From contig JBAJFG010000617.1 of NCBI GenBank assembly GCA_037903475.1, forward strand, positions 124,001 through 188,000: DNA of 64,000 bases. The letters are read 5' to 3'. Source of the DNA: Ancylostoma caninum. Its lineage: Eukaryota > Nematoda > Chromadorea > Rhabditida > Ancylostomatidae. The first letter of the stretch is position 1, and each line of letters begins with the position of its first letter. Positions 33,840 to 43,775 of this stretch are shown here, piece by piece. The position numbers and the translations under genes are program-made. The notes under the pieces are model-generated. The model was not told the DNA's origin and ran no database searches. It worked only from the letters and a program-made list of their open reading frames with translations.

Positions 33840-35173
33840 GTTCCAGCGCATCTTTCCAATACCAACATGTTCTTAGAGCACCTGCGCAATGCACGTTTCG
33901 AACGAGAGTGCGTGATAGAGTCGTTCGATGTTACCTCTCTATACACCAATGTTTCCAATAGCGCCGCGTTGCAAGCAGTATTCGAGCTTCTTACAGAACA
34001 TCAAGGGTCGGTTAACATGTTTGGGTTTTCAGTTGGGCAGGTCATGACACTTGTCAGTGAGTGCTTAAACTGGGAAGTTTTTCGCTGGGCTGAACAATAC
34101 TACCGACAGGTTAGAGGGTTAGCTAGGGGGCAAAGACTAGCACCCTCCTTAGCCATAGCATTCATGTCCAAGGTGGAGAGCCCTGTGTTAGAGCGCAAAC
34201 CTACCCTTTACTGTCGCTACATATACGATTGCTACATTGTATGTCCTACTCAGGCAGAAATGGACACATGCTTCAATCTTCTAAACCAGCAATCACAGTA
34301 TATTTAATTCACCAGGAAAAAACCCACAGAAAACTGGCTGCCTTTCTTAAATGAACAGGTGTATTTGTCCAAAGGGGAGTGGAAAACTAAGTGGTATCGC
34401 AAGCTCAGTAACAAAAACATTTTGGTTCATTACCGTTTTGCGCACCCCTGGAAAACTAAGAAAGCCGTCATAACCAACATGTTTAGGACAGCTCAAAACG
34501 CAGCATCAGACGTCCAAGAACGTATGGTTTCAGTTAACCTGGCCCCGCAGGTTGCGCAATCCAATGGTTACCCTTGCAGCACTTACCCACAGCGCCATCA
34601 TCAACTCGCGCAGCGAAAGCCTTTGCATAGGGATGACAGCGCCAAGATCCCCTTTTGCCTCCAGTTCATCACAGACGAGATGAGCAACGAGGTGCGCACA
34701 TGTTTACGCAGGGTGGGACTTCAAGACTCTGTACGAGTTGTAGATATCCCACCCAGAACCCTCAAAGAAACCGGGCTTACGACCGCCTCTGCAAAACACC
34801 AAATTGTGTAATTTGTTGTTCGGGCAGGGAAGGAGACTGTACTGCCTCGGGAGTAATTTACCTTATAACTTGTAGTACTTGTGGGGAGCAGTATATTGGG
34901 GAAACTGGGCTGTTTGTCCGTATTAAAGAACATCTAGAGAGTCTCAATAAATCCAAACTTTCCACGCCACTAGGAACTCACCGTGTATTACGTCACAACA
35001 ACGCTCTGTTCGAGGTAAAGGTCACGATCTTGTCGAGGGAACCCGAAACTCTGGCTCGCAAAACGTTGGAAGCATTTTGGATTACTTCCAAAAACCCAAA
35101 AATGAACAGAAAGGAGGAGTGCATTGCTATAACAAACGAGCTCGCGCTGTACCAGAACCTATGCGGGTTTTGA
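33840..35173 (+). pseudogene. Penelope-like element: RT plus GIY-YIG endonuclease, 5'-truncated
   Basis: Homology begins at VPAHLSNTN (33840) after a stop. RT motifs follow: ESFDVTSLYTNVSN (motif A) and QVRGLARGQRLAPSLAIAFM (motif B). At motif C the frame reads RYIYDCYIV, with TAC (Tyr) at 34224-34226 where the first Asp of the catalytic pair is expected. A TAA at 34305-34307 interrupts the frame after SQYI; the frame resumes at TRKKPTENWLPFLN. Near 34760-34780 a frameshift leads to CKTPNCVIC, then GVIYLITCSTCGEQYIGETG (GIY-YIG, 34850-34909), RIKEHLE and LEAFWI, ending LCGF. Family knowledge: Penelope-like elements copy themselves by target-primed reverse transcription using the GIY-YIG nuclease. 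The N-terminal part is missing and the motif C change alone would abolish RT activity. Confidence 0.9.
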
Positions 35174-35393
35174 CCTACGTTGGCGGGTCTGTAAGACACT
35201 TAAATACCTTAAGCGTCACAGTTTTATCACTAGGGGGTCCGTTATTCCATCGGCATTGCGGCTGTCAAGGTGAGCATCACGGTTACCTTCTCCTCTGGTA
35301 TTGTTTTGGTCCTATATTGCTTGTTGGATTAGGTCCTGTTGATGTGATGAGGTGTTTGAGGGGTAAATCATACTTGTCTTTGACTTTTCCAGG

Positions 35394-35431
35394 CTTTGAC
35401 GAAGGCGACTGCGCCGAAACGTTAGCCGTTC
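35394..35431 (+). ncRNA. Hammerhead-ribozyme-like tail of the Penelope element
   Basis: Some 220 bases after the GIY-YIG stop, the sequence reads CTTTGACGAAGGCGACTGCG then CCGAAACGTTAGCCGTT. It can be laid out as a small hammerhead: core TTGACGA (C3 changed to T), stem II GGCG/CGCC with loop ACTG, core GAAA, and a three-pair stem III (A-T, C-G, G-C) with loop TTAGC, leaving cleavage after GTT. One extra A precedes stem II and stem I does not form well. Small hammerhead variants are known in Penelope-like elements. Here the motif is degenerate and probably inactive. Confidence 0.45.
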
Positions 35432-35436
35432 AATAA

Positions 35437-35576
35437 AAAGATCAGTACAAATCTTGGCCACTGCTCAAATAGATCACAAAACACGGACTAGTTTAATTTA
35501 ATTGTCTCCCTAAATCCATCTTTAAGTCTAAAGTCTTAGGGCTACGTCCCGGACCCGATTTACCCTCATCAGCATA
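35437..35576. other. Downstream flank of the Penelope tail
   Basis: No feature is recognised between the element tail and the dispersed repeat. Confidence 0.4.
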
Positions 35577-35640
35577 AGTGAAGGTTCCCTATCTGGACAC
35601 CATCGAATGTAATGATGGGCTGAGATACTTTATCGGACTT
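35577..35640 (+). repeat. Second copy of the 13051-13110 repeat family
   Basis: It shares GTGAAGGTTCCC and ATGATGGGCTGAGA in the same order and orientation as the copy at 13051. Homology probably continues some way downstream, but only one copy here extends that far. Confidence 0.5.
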
Positions 35641-35855
35641 CTGGCGGCGATTTAATCGGGCCTGTGTTATTTTGCGAATCGCTCATCGTTTTACATTGCG
35701 CTAGGGCTGTGTCATTCAAGGGAAAGGATTTGATGAGGGATTGGAAGAAACAATAGAAAAAGACAACGGAATAAGAAGCATTACGTTCGCACTTGCACCG
35801 CCCGAGCGCATGTCGAGTGTGGGCCGTACTGTCACCGCAGATCGCTGGCAGGGGG

Positions 35856-36145
35856 TGGTGGAGCGCTCATGAGGTTTAAAGTGTTTCACGAGTCGCAAAT
35901 AGTTCTCATTATATACATGACCGATCCAAAGCAGTGACTCAAGAAACATGGAAAACCGAGTGAGCGCTCCCCACAATTCTGCGAGCGCTCAGCAATGACC
36001 GTGCGAGCGCTCTTCAATGACCGCACCACAAACGCTAACGGTGAGCGCTCAAACGGTCATCGCAAGGCGCTCGGCCGGTAACATGTCTGAGACCGTACCA
36101 TCCGCGCTGGCGAGGATTGCCCGGACGATCATTGCAGAGCGCTCG
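35856..36145. repeat. GAGCGCTC-rich block, second copy
   Basis: The self-complementary octamer GAGCGCTC or a one-base variant recurs about seven times within 290 bases, several times as GTGCGAGCGCTC near AATGACCG. It looks like a decayed short-unit satellite. Confidence 0.6.
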
Positions 36146-36464
36146 CACGGTGTCTGAGAGGTTAACATATGGAGCAGAGTATCGTCATAGAGCTGAAACA
36201 CTACTTCCCCTTCCAGCAGTATTACACACGTTCGTCATTTCTGAAGCGGTTGGAAGTTTTAAGGGGACGGGTAGCTGGCCCGCCGCCCAACCCCCCCTGC
36301 TTCCTCATCCGGTCCTGGAACCGGCCATGGCGGAGATAGTATTGAATGAACACAGGTTGACATGTGGAACAGAGCATGATATGGCAATTACTGTACTGGT
36401 ACAACTGAGTAAATACGAATGGGAAAACCACGCTCACAGTGGCTGACAAGTGGTACTCATGCAA

Positions 36465-38711
36465 ACGTTAGTACCGTTGATTTTGAAAATCGGTCACATT
36501 AAAAGAATCAGTGTCAAAATGGGGAATTATACTTCTCGCCTAGCTGTCGATATAATTCAGCCCACCCAATCTTTTGGTTCTTTCAAAGAGGTTACGAAAC
36601 GTGTGCTCTCCCATGAAACTGTTCGCATCATGCACCAAGCAAGTAGAGAGCAGAGCCCATTCTCTTTTGCAAATGCTACGTTCATCTGATTGCGTTTATT
36701 TGGACGTATCTACCGTATTTATAGTTTTTGAACAGTTGACACATTTCGGATTTCTGAATGATAACATCTCACAGGTAGCATGACTGTCCAAGTTGAAATG
36801 AGCTTAAGCGTAGAATATCGCGCTGCGATCCATAGCTTTCGTTTTGTATGCCACATATCGGAGTTCCACCTTTTACGGGTCCCTCAAGAACATGTTCAAC
36901 TTGGAGCGTCAGGCCGACAGTGAACGTGTGTCACCTGAACCCCTAGACTAGGATTGATGAAATGTCAACTACGCGAACAAACGATGACTAGCGTGATTGG
37001 TTATCCTAGAGCCTACGTGATGTTAAGAGATTCATGATGTGGAAGTTCGTTTGCTACCCTCTCTGGTTTTGCTTGATTATGTGAGCATGAGTTTCAACCC
37101 TGGAGGCCGCAAAAGCATACAAAGAATTTTTGTGCACGAGCAATTTCCTTCAACGCTTTCTGAAAGTAATCAAGTTTGCAGTTCTTCTACATAGCTGATG
37201 TGCAAATGCTCATGAATGGTTATCTGATGTTGTTCTTGTGTACAGACATAGCTGATAGTTTCTTGTCAAAGTATCTTCGATCAAAGACTCACGTAAACGT
37301 TATTTCTCGGTCGAACATAAGGTGTTTGAAATCATCTACTGACTAGTGAGTGAGAAAACCATGGTTTTTTATTTTATATCTCTTTTCACGAATATTTCTG
37401 CTGCAATGATCTATTTTTAAAGAAATGTTCAATTATTTCAAGGTTTGTCGGACTGCAACGTCTTTACATTCGTTTGCTTTTGTACTACCCTTCTCAGCTA
37501 ATCTTATTGTTGTTTGCTTTGCTGATCTTCGCTGACATTGCTGATCTTCTCGGTTCGGAATATGAGTATGTATTCTGAATTTTGTTTTGGGCTCACATCC
37601 ATTTGTATAAGCATACTGCCAAGATGGCCCGCCCACAAATCTCTGCCATGTTTGCTTTTTGATTCGACATATTCAAAGAGTTTCGGGTCATATTTGTTCC
37701 AGTAGAGTGGATTTCTACTCATCGGAATACCGGAACGAAAAGACTCGAAGAGTTCCGAGTTGAGCAGATGAAGTAGGCGACGATGATCGAAAGATTTATC
37801 AGATGGACCTCCTAGAGATATCCGTCATCACATCGTTTATACTTGCCATTTAATGGTGTGCTTGTGCGCAGCTAATTTCTATCACATTACCTACAAAATT
37901 TGAGCTTATCTTCTATCTCAAGCTGAGCTGTTTGGTCATGCCTCACAGAATTGTGATAAAGCACATGAGCAATAAAATTGTTTTTCCATGTGATTGCTTC
38001 ATTTTCATTAGTGAATCTCTGGATCCTCCAGCATCGTTTAGCTCACTGCATCCCAATATCTTGTCGATATATGTACCATTTTTTTGGGGTTAATTATTCA
38101 TGATGCGAGGACAATAAACCACATAGCAGTGAGGTCTACCCTCGATAGTGTGTACATTGTGCGACGACGTTATTTTTGCTTGCATTTCTCTTCAATGCAT
38201 TCGCCTTAACAAGTTCGCGGCAGAGTCAACTTGAGCGCACAGCCACTGATACATACATGCTTTTGGGCGCTTGGATCCGACAGATCGCTCACTTGGCCCC
38301 CATTTGGCAGCACTTTTTTTCTCTCCTTATAAACGCTAGCTTCTTTCATGGAAATTTCCTTTTGGTCATGATTTTCCAAAGTTACTTTCATATGGACGTC
38401 CCACAAAGATATGACATTAATAAAGTCTGTTCAAGCAGTCATTCACGTTCTCGTTTCAAGGGTGCGTTTGGCGCGGTGATAAGATACGCACTGCCGCATA
38501 TATTAGGGTGGTAAGAAAGAAAGAGGATTTTTTGAAAGCCCCAGAACTTTCGGTTATTGATCGGTACGCATGATCTATTATGTGATAGTTGTAGGCATTT
38601 CTGAAACCTCTCCATAATAGTTATATTAGGGTGTAAAACTATAGATGCGCGCTGACTTTTACCGTTTCAAAGAACCTATTAGTAAGAATGTTTAGCCTCG
38701 CATTTGTAACC
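36465..38711. other. No confident gene
   Basis: Open frames at 36450-36783, 37433-37722 and 38176-38514 show no recognisable family. A hydrophobic plus-strand reading near 37458-37570 (SQLILLLFALLIFADIADLL) is suggestive of a membrane segment but rests on low-complexity DNA and lacks a clean donor. Confidence 0.4.
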
Positions 38712-38715
38712 TTAA

Positions 38716-39084
38716 AGGCAGCAAGAGCCGAAATCCTCGACCCCGAGCTGAGGTGCGCGTAGTGAAGTGCAGACTCAGCACACCATAAATGTGAAAAGAA
38801 CACAGACAAACTGCGATGTCGGGTGTGCGCATCCCGCCACGAAACCCTGTGAATTGAACGCATTTCGTACTGCCTTCTCGCCAAACCATGCACCGGAATG
38901 GCTCTAGCGCCGAGGAAAACTCGTACCGTCGCGAACTCGGCCAAGCGTGTTCGCGACGACAGTTCCAGATTCTCTGCAGGTAAGCCATCATAGTCTGTGT
39001 TCGTTTCACATCTATGATGTGCTAAGTCTGTACTTCACCACCCACACCTCTGCTCGGAGTCGAGAATTTCGGCTCTTGCTGCCT
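38716..39084. mobile_element. TTAA element, copy B (369 bp)
   Basis: TTAA at 38712-38715 precedes AGGCAGCAAGAGCCGAAATC. The inverse of that terminus ends at 39084 and is followed by ATAA, a mutated TTAA. The inverted arms run about 97 bases at roughly 84 percent identity by eye. No protein is encoded. It abuts the mariner remnant starting about 39.1 kb. Confidence 0.8.
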
Positions 39085-39170
39085 ATAAGAAAGGACATTT
39101 CGTGATGAGTATAAAGGTAGGCAAATTCCTTGGGATTTCTCAACTACTGCTGTGGAAAGGATTTTCGAGG

Positions 39171-39818
39171 ATGGCGGATCAAAAATATGGAATTGGATTT
39201 TGTCTGTTGTATGACTTTAAACAAGAGAAAACAGCAGCGGAATCGTATCGGAGCTCGTGCGAAGCTTTCAGGAAGAATGTTATCAGTGAGAGTCAGTGCC
39301 GAAGGTGGTTCCAACGGTTCCGAAGTGGAGATGAAACCCTTGAAAATGAACCACATGCTCGAGGACGTTCTGCGGTAAACGATGAAGCTTTGAAAGAACC
39401 AGTGGAGTCAGATCCTCGGCAAACCATACGTGAACTCGCTCTCAAGTTTGAATGCAGCCATATGACCATCAAGAATCACTTGAATGCTATTGGAAAGCGG
39501 AGCCGATGCGGGAATTGGATGCCCCACTTGCTCACCGCAGACAATTTGGGCGTGCGGGTTGCCATCACCCAAATTTTGCTCCGCCGTTCCAAAACTGCTA
39601 GCTTTTTCGGGACAGTATTAACGTCGGATGAAAAATGGGTACTGTTCGATAATACATGCAGGAGACCGCAGTGGATCAACAAAGGGGAGCAGCCCAGCCT
39701 GACCCCGGAACCCGACGAAGTCCGAAATATTCTGGCTGCTTGCAATGCACCCAATTGTGCACATTCCGGAGAACAGGTTTTAGAATTTTCTTCTGTCTTG
39801 CGGAATAAGGTAACTTGA
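39171..39818 (+). pseudogene. Mariner-family transposase, 3'-truncated
   Basis: From an internal ATG at 39171 the frame reads MADQKYGIGFCLLYDFKQEK, then RRWFQRFRSGD, then PRQTIRELALKFECSHMTI (the second helix-turn-helix of mariner enzymes), then WMPHLLT and SDEKWVLFDN, whose Asp is the first catalytic residue. Homology ends near PEPDEV; the rest of the catalytic domain, including the second and third Asp, is missing. No terminal repeats were found. The upstream part of the open frame (39102-39170) is not transposase-like. Confidence 0.8.
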
Positions 39819-40777
39819 GGATCCCATGAGTGATAAAGATGCTACAGTGTTCCTCAAATATCGCCGCGTCTATGAGGATTCATGCCGCCTTGAGATTGAT
39901 GAGATGGCTTTTGCCAAGCCGCAATGAACTTTATGAGATAGCACCGAAGTGGGTCACTGGAACCTGGCACTATAAAAACTGGCTAGTTCAGTGTGATTTG
40001 GATTTTGAAAAAGCCAAACAAATTATTTTCAAGGAAAAACTCTAGGCGATTGGGAAACTCGTGCGTGGAGCAAGGGCGAAAACACAATTGTGCTAGTGAC
40101 TAGCACTCCTCATTTCGAGTAGTCCTGTTTTGATAATTCCAAAGCGGCATGAATTGCCACGTATACGACAATATTCTCGGAAGACTGGAGAATCTTTGTC
40201 ACCCATGGGATCTCCAAAGTATCTTCCTTCGCGAGAGAGAAAAAATTCCAAGTTCTGTTTTCCAGGATGTGCACAATTGGCTGCATGACAACCATCCGGG
40301 ATAATTTGGAATTCCGGGGGAGCAATGAACTGCTTTGAAACCGAACACCCACAACTAAACTTGTAGAACCGTCAGCAGAAGCTTTCCTCCTTGAACAGAG
40401 CTGATGGAAGGAACCAGATGACGTAAACATACACAGAGGATCACTGGCTGAACTCACATAGTCTTCGCAGATATCAACCAGTGGTCGCGCATGCACATTT
40501 TTTTCCTAGCATATACGGATTGATTCCGCTGCAAAGAACCAATTATTGGTCACATCCCAACGATAAACGGCATTTCGCGAGATTTTGCGGATGATGCCGA
40601 ACTACAGATTTCAACTTCTGCGAGTAAAATTTCTCCTGAAAAACAAAGAGTTGATAGAATAGGGAGCTTTCAACTCAGTCCTATCTCTTATGAGTATCTG
40701 CAACTCTCCTAAGAATTTGAACCTCTAAGCTCTGCTTTAAAAGGAGTTGTAGACGAAAAACGAAAAGTTGCAATCTT
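39819..40777. other. No gene recognised
   Basis: Open frames at 39830-40045 (plus) and 40110-40496 (minus) show no family. They may hold rearranged mariner 3' sequence but no motif supports that. Confidence 0.4.
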
Positions 40778-40852
40778 TTTGCTCGCTACTTTATATGTAT
40801 ATCTCACGAAATTGCCAACATGTATGTGTGTCTCAATCGTTACATCATGGTT
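40778..40852 (+). pseudogene. Srv-like chemoreceptor fragment (TM3 segment)
   Basis: The plus frame reads FARYFICISHEIANMYVCLN then RYIMVC, which aligns with the TM3 exon of the receptor at 30706-30838 (ISHEIGVTYICFHRYTSV), including the Arg-Tyr pair after TM3. It breaks off where the terminal arm of a TTAA element begins. No other exon of this copy was found. Confidence 0.5.
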
Positions 40853-40945
40853 TGTGTCATCGTTTCACATTTGTGATGTGTGTGACATCTGTACCTCACC
40901 ACCCGCGCCTCAGCTCCAAGTCGAGGATTTCGGCTGGGGCTGCCT
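40853..40945. mobile_element. TTAA element, copy C (single right arm)
   Basis: It ends GGGGCTGCCT at 40945 followed by TTAA (40946-40949). Reading inward it matches the terminal arm of copy B for about 90 bases (CGAAATCCTCGA and GCTGAGG, then GTGAAACG). The opposite end is absent, so this is a truncated copy fused to a chemoreceptor fragment. Confidence 0.65.
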
Positions 40946-41136
40946 TTAAGTATTGTTCAGCTCTTTCTCTGTGTGTTTACCTGCTTCTGTCGGTATTGGG
41001 CTTGATGTAAATGTAAAAAGCTTCATTTGTAATCCCTTTTTACATGTCATCCTCCTCATTCCTAGCCTTCCTTTACGTCCGTGCGGTGTTTTGCGTTGTA
41101 TTTTGATCTCCTTTTTGTGCCCTTTCCTAATGGCCA

Positions 41137-42103
41137 TGTTTAAATGTGAAGTTCCCATGTACCTTGATCTGGTACCTCTAGCTGCGTGCCTTGCAGCGTG
41201 CGAAACTCCTCTGCTTGTCTGGCGGACCCTCGCGCAGCTGCACTTTCTCGCCGCGCCCTAGCCGGGCATTCCCAGGGCGCCGCACTATATAAGGCCTCGC
41301 CACTAACTTAAAAGGCTCCAAATCTCAAGTTGGCTGCTTGTTCGATCGGATCATCGAGGCTAAGGACGAGAGTGCGATCAGTGGACGTGCACGCAACAGA
41401 GCTGAGCGACGGACGGATAGGATCTGGTACATCTCAAGCGGTGTACCCCTCTTCAGGCCTTACTCTGACGGACCGTAGCTGTACGGCCTTGAATCCTTAT
41501 CCTTGCGGTAGCGCAAGCCCCGGCGGATATCGCCTTTTAGGAGGACTCTCCAACCTAGCCTGCACCGAGCCAATAGCCGTGTAGGAGAGGGAGTAGTTAT
41601 CTTTTATTCCATCTAAAGTGGCTACGTCATCGTAGCCCTGAGTTCTCCTAGTATAGCCGGGGGGAGTTGCGCAGCGTTAGCGTAGGCGTAGGCGTAAGCG
41701 TAGCCGTAGCGTTAGCGCATCCGCGTCAGAGTCCGTTAGGCGTTGGGGAAATTCCCACGCCACTTATTTTGCTCAGTTCTTGCCCTCAGGTCATTACCTC
41801 AGGGCCGGCGCACACCTGTGCCTCAGTGTAAATAGAGTGTAAATAGTTGAATTATTTATTCCTATTTAATCCACCTATTTATTCACTTATCGTGTACATT
41901 TATTTGTTCCTGTTTTATCCACTTATTATATTTCGTTCTCTATCCTATATTTAATCCTCACTATCCATCGCACGCATCCCTTGAAGTTTAGTAGCTTAGT
42001 TTTAAAGCGCTAATAAAAGCTTTAAATTAACTGGTGTGGTCCATTGGGTATTCGAACGGTTTAAGCCGCGATTACCTTGCAACTTTTTATTGCTGTCATA
42101 ACA
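41137..42103 (+). mobile_element. Long terminal repeat of an LTR retrotransposon
   Basis: A block starting TGTTTAAATG and ending GTCATAACA has the TGTT...AACA ends of an LTR. It contains a TATA box (TATATAAGG, about 41286) and a polyadenylation word (AATAAA, 42012). Directly after it, TTTGGGCTCGTTGTG (42104-42118) has the TGG start of a tRNA primer binding site two bases from the LTR end. No second LTR or pol genes lie in the window, so the element is truncated after its 5' part. Clade (BEL/Pao or Gypsy) cannot be decided. Confidence 0.55.
41668..41722. repeat. GCGTAG hexamer minisatellite
   Basis: About eight units of GCGTAG and variants (GCGTTA, GCGTAA, CCGTAG) inside the LTR. Confidence 0.85.
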
Positions 42104-42287
42104 TTTGGGCTCGTTGTGTTTAAGTGGAGTTCGAAACTCCGGTTTCCTTGCAAATCCCTCTGTTTTCCAGGCTGTGTCCAGAAGTCAAGCAGTCTGGTAG
42201 GATCCGTGACTTGAGAAGCCGTCTTCTCCATCGTATTCGGTGTCGAGCGAGCGACTCCTCTAACAGGGTAAGTTTAAAAGGCTCACC

Positions 42288-42827
42288 ATGGAGCGGATTA
42301 CGCTGCAGAGCGGAGATGCTCGGGACCCGGATGTCGGGAATAGTGGCGGCTTTCGCCAAAGAAGGGGAACTCCCCGAAGGGCGGAGGTTGTCACTCCTGC
42401 CGGTAGTGAAGGATCCCCCGGGCGCGCTCTCGCCCCGGGCAAGCTGAGAAGAGGACGACGGAATCGTAGGACCCATAAACCCCCTGGGGCTGGGGAACCC
42501 TTGTCCTCGTCATCTTCTGGCACTACTCGGGCCGCGGGTCTTTCCACCGACAGGCGACCGGGTGGGGAGGCGCAAGCCACTCACTCCGGTCTGGTTTCGA
42601 GTGGGACTGGGGGTAGCTCCTCATCTTTTAACCTCACATCATTGCCGGGATCATCACGGGGTTCCCGTTTACCCAACCAAAATCAAACTTTTAACCGGGC
42701 ACGGGGCTCCAAAAGGGGACGTTACCCACGGACCACTGGGAACTTGTCAGCAGGGTCTCAGGCTAGAACTCCTAACCGGGACAATCCTTATCTGACACTT
42801 CCTGGTTTATTGTCTCATAACTTTTGA
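42288..42827 (+). CDS. Gag-like leader frame of the LTR element (partial)
   Basis: A 179-codon plus frame begins MERITLQSGDARDPD about 180 bases after the LTR. It is rich in Arg, Gly, Ser and Pro (GKLRRGRRNRRTHKPPGAGE, then GSRLPNQNQ), as in the disordered basic region of retrotransposon Gag proteins, which bind RNA. No zinc knuckle, protease or RT follows; the reading stops after LLSHNF and the sequence turns AT-rich. Composition is far more GC-rich than the neighbours. The assignment rests on position after the LTR and composition, not on a conserved motif. Confidence 0.35.
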   Translation: MERITLQSGDARDPDVGNSGGFRQRRGTPRRAEVVTPAGSEGSPGRALAPGKLRRGRRNRRTHKPPGAGEPLSSSSSGTTRAAGLSTDRRPGGEAQATHSGLVSSGTGGSSSSFNLTSLPGSSRGSRLPNQNQTFNRARGSKRGRYPRTTGNLSAGSQARTPNRDNPYLTLPGLLSHNF

Positions 42828-42834
42828 TGGTGCA

Positions 42835-43773
42835 CCTATGTGGTGTATTCAGTGAAATAAATGGATAAATTCTTCATTTTTCCACAGAAGTTCACATTTT
42901 CTGAGGTATCTCAGTTGCTGAGCTTCGTGCAATGACCAATTTTCGCGGAACTTCCCTCTGCACCTAGAAATCCGCTTGGCCTCAACTACGAAACTAGTCT
43001 ATAATAGGCACATTTTTGAGTGTAGCCATTTGTTGCTCGAATACACTCGCTGTGTTTCCATAGAAAAATGGCAGAGCAGGTAACCAACTTCGACACACCA
43101 GGAAGAACATGAAAATGGCAAAAATATGGCTGACAGAGAGGAAGTGGGAAAAGTCTTCATACCATGTGGACAAGCATAGTAGACACCTTGCGTATAAGCA
43201 ATCATCATTTTTTCGCAACCTGACTATTTCTTTGCGAATTTGTGTCATGATGGAATTTCTGTACAACGTGCTGTGAAGCAGTTTTTGAAGATTCTAAGAG
43301 GATTACGCCGAAGCAACAGTTATGCAAGTTCGTTTTTCGCTAGGTAGACACAATAGTTTCCGCACAGGTCCCAATGCAACCCCCTTATGCATGCTGTGCT
43401 GCCTGGAAGATTAGCTTGTAGTACCCACACACTTCCTCTTGTCACGGCAATGGGCACTACTCTTAGAAGGAAAAATATCTGCGCATATTTGCTGGAGGAG
43501 CAATAGCTTCCCAACGAAGCGCTCGGAGATGAGATATATTGATACGGCATCCATAGCAGCCCGTAGTGTAATTGAAGCGCAGAAATGTCCATACAGATGT
43601 TGTCCCCGATGTGCTGCTGTTCCGTTATCTTAATAACGCTGAGTAGCAGACATTCATTCTCTTTTCAACAATGTTCGTGCTCAATACGTTTTCATAATGG
43701 CACCAGTTAGGCTTTTCGCCTCCTAGCTTCCGTTCATTATTCATGAGTCGAAAAGGTTTAGTTTTGATTGATA
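42835..43773. other. No gene recognised
   Basis: Minus-strand frames at 42994-43266 and 43320-43592 have no recognisable domain. This stretch lies between the truncated LTR element and the mariner insertion. Confidence 0.4.
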
Positions 43774-43775
43774 TA

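Noticed and set aside
37433..37722. Receptor TM2 exon (plus strand, LLLFALLIFADIADLL)
   Set aside because: The hydrophobic run comes from a CTGATCTT-type low-complexity stretch and has no clean donor or neighbouring receptor exons.
39830..40045. Continuation of the mariner transposase after 39818
   Set aside because: The frame lacks the expected second Asp (HDNARPH) and third Asp motifs and does not resemble the mariner C-terminus.
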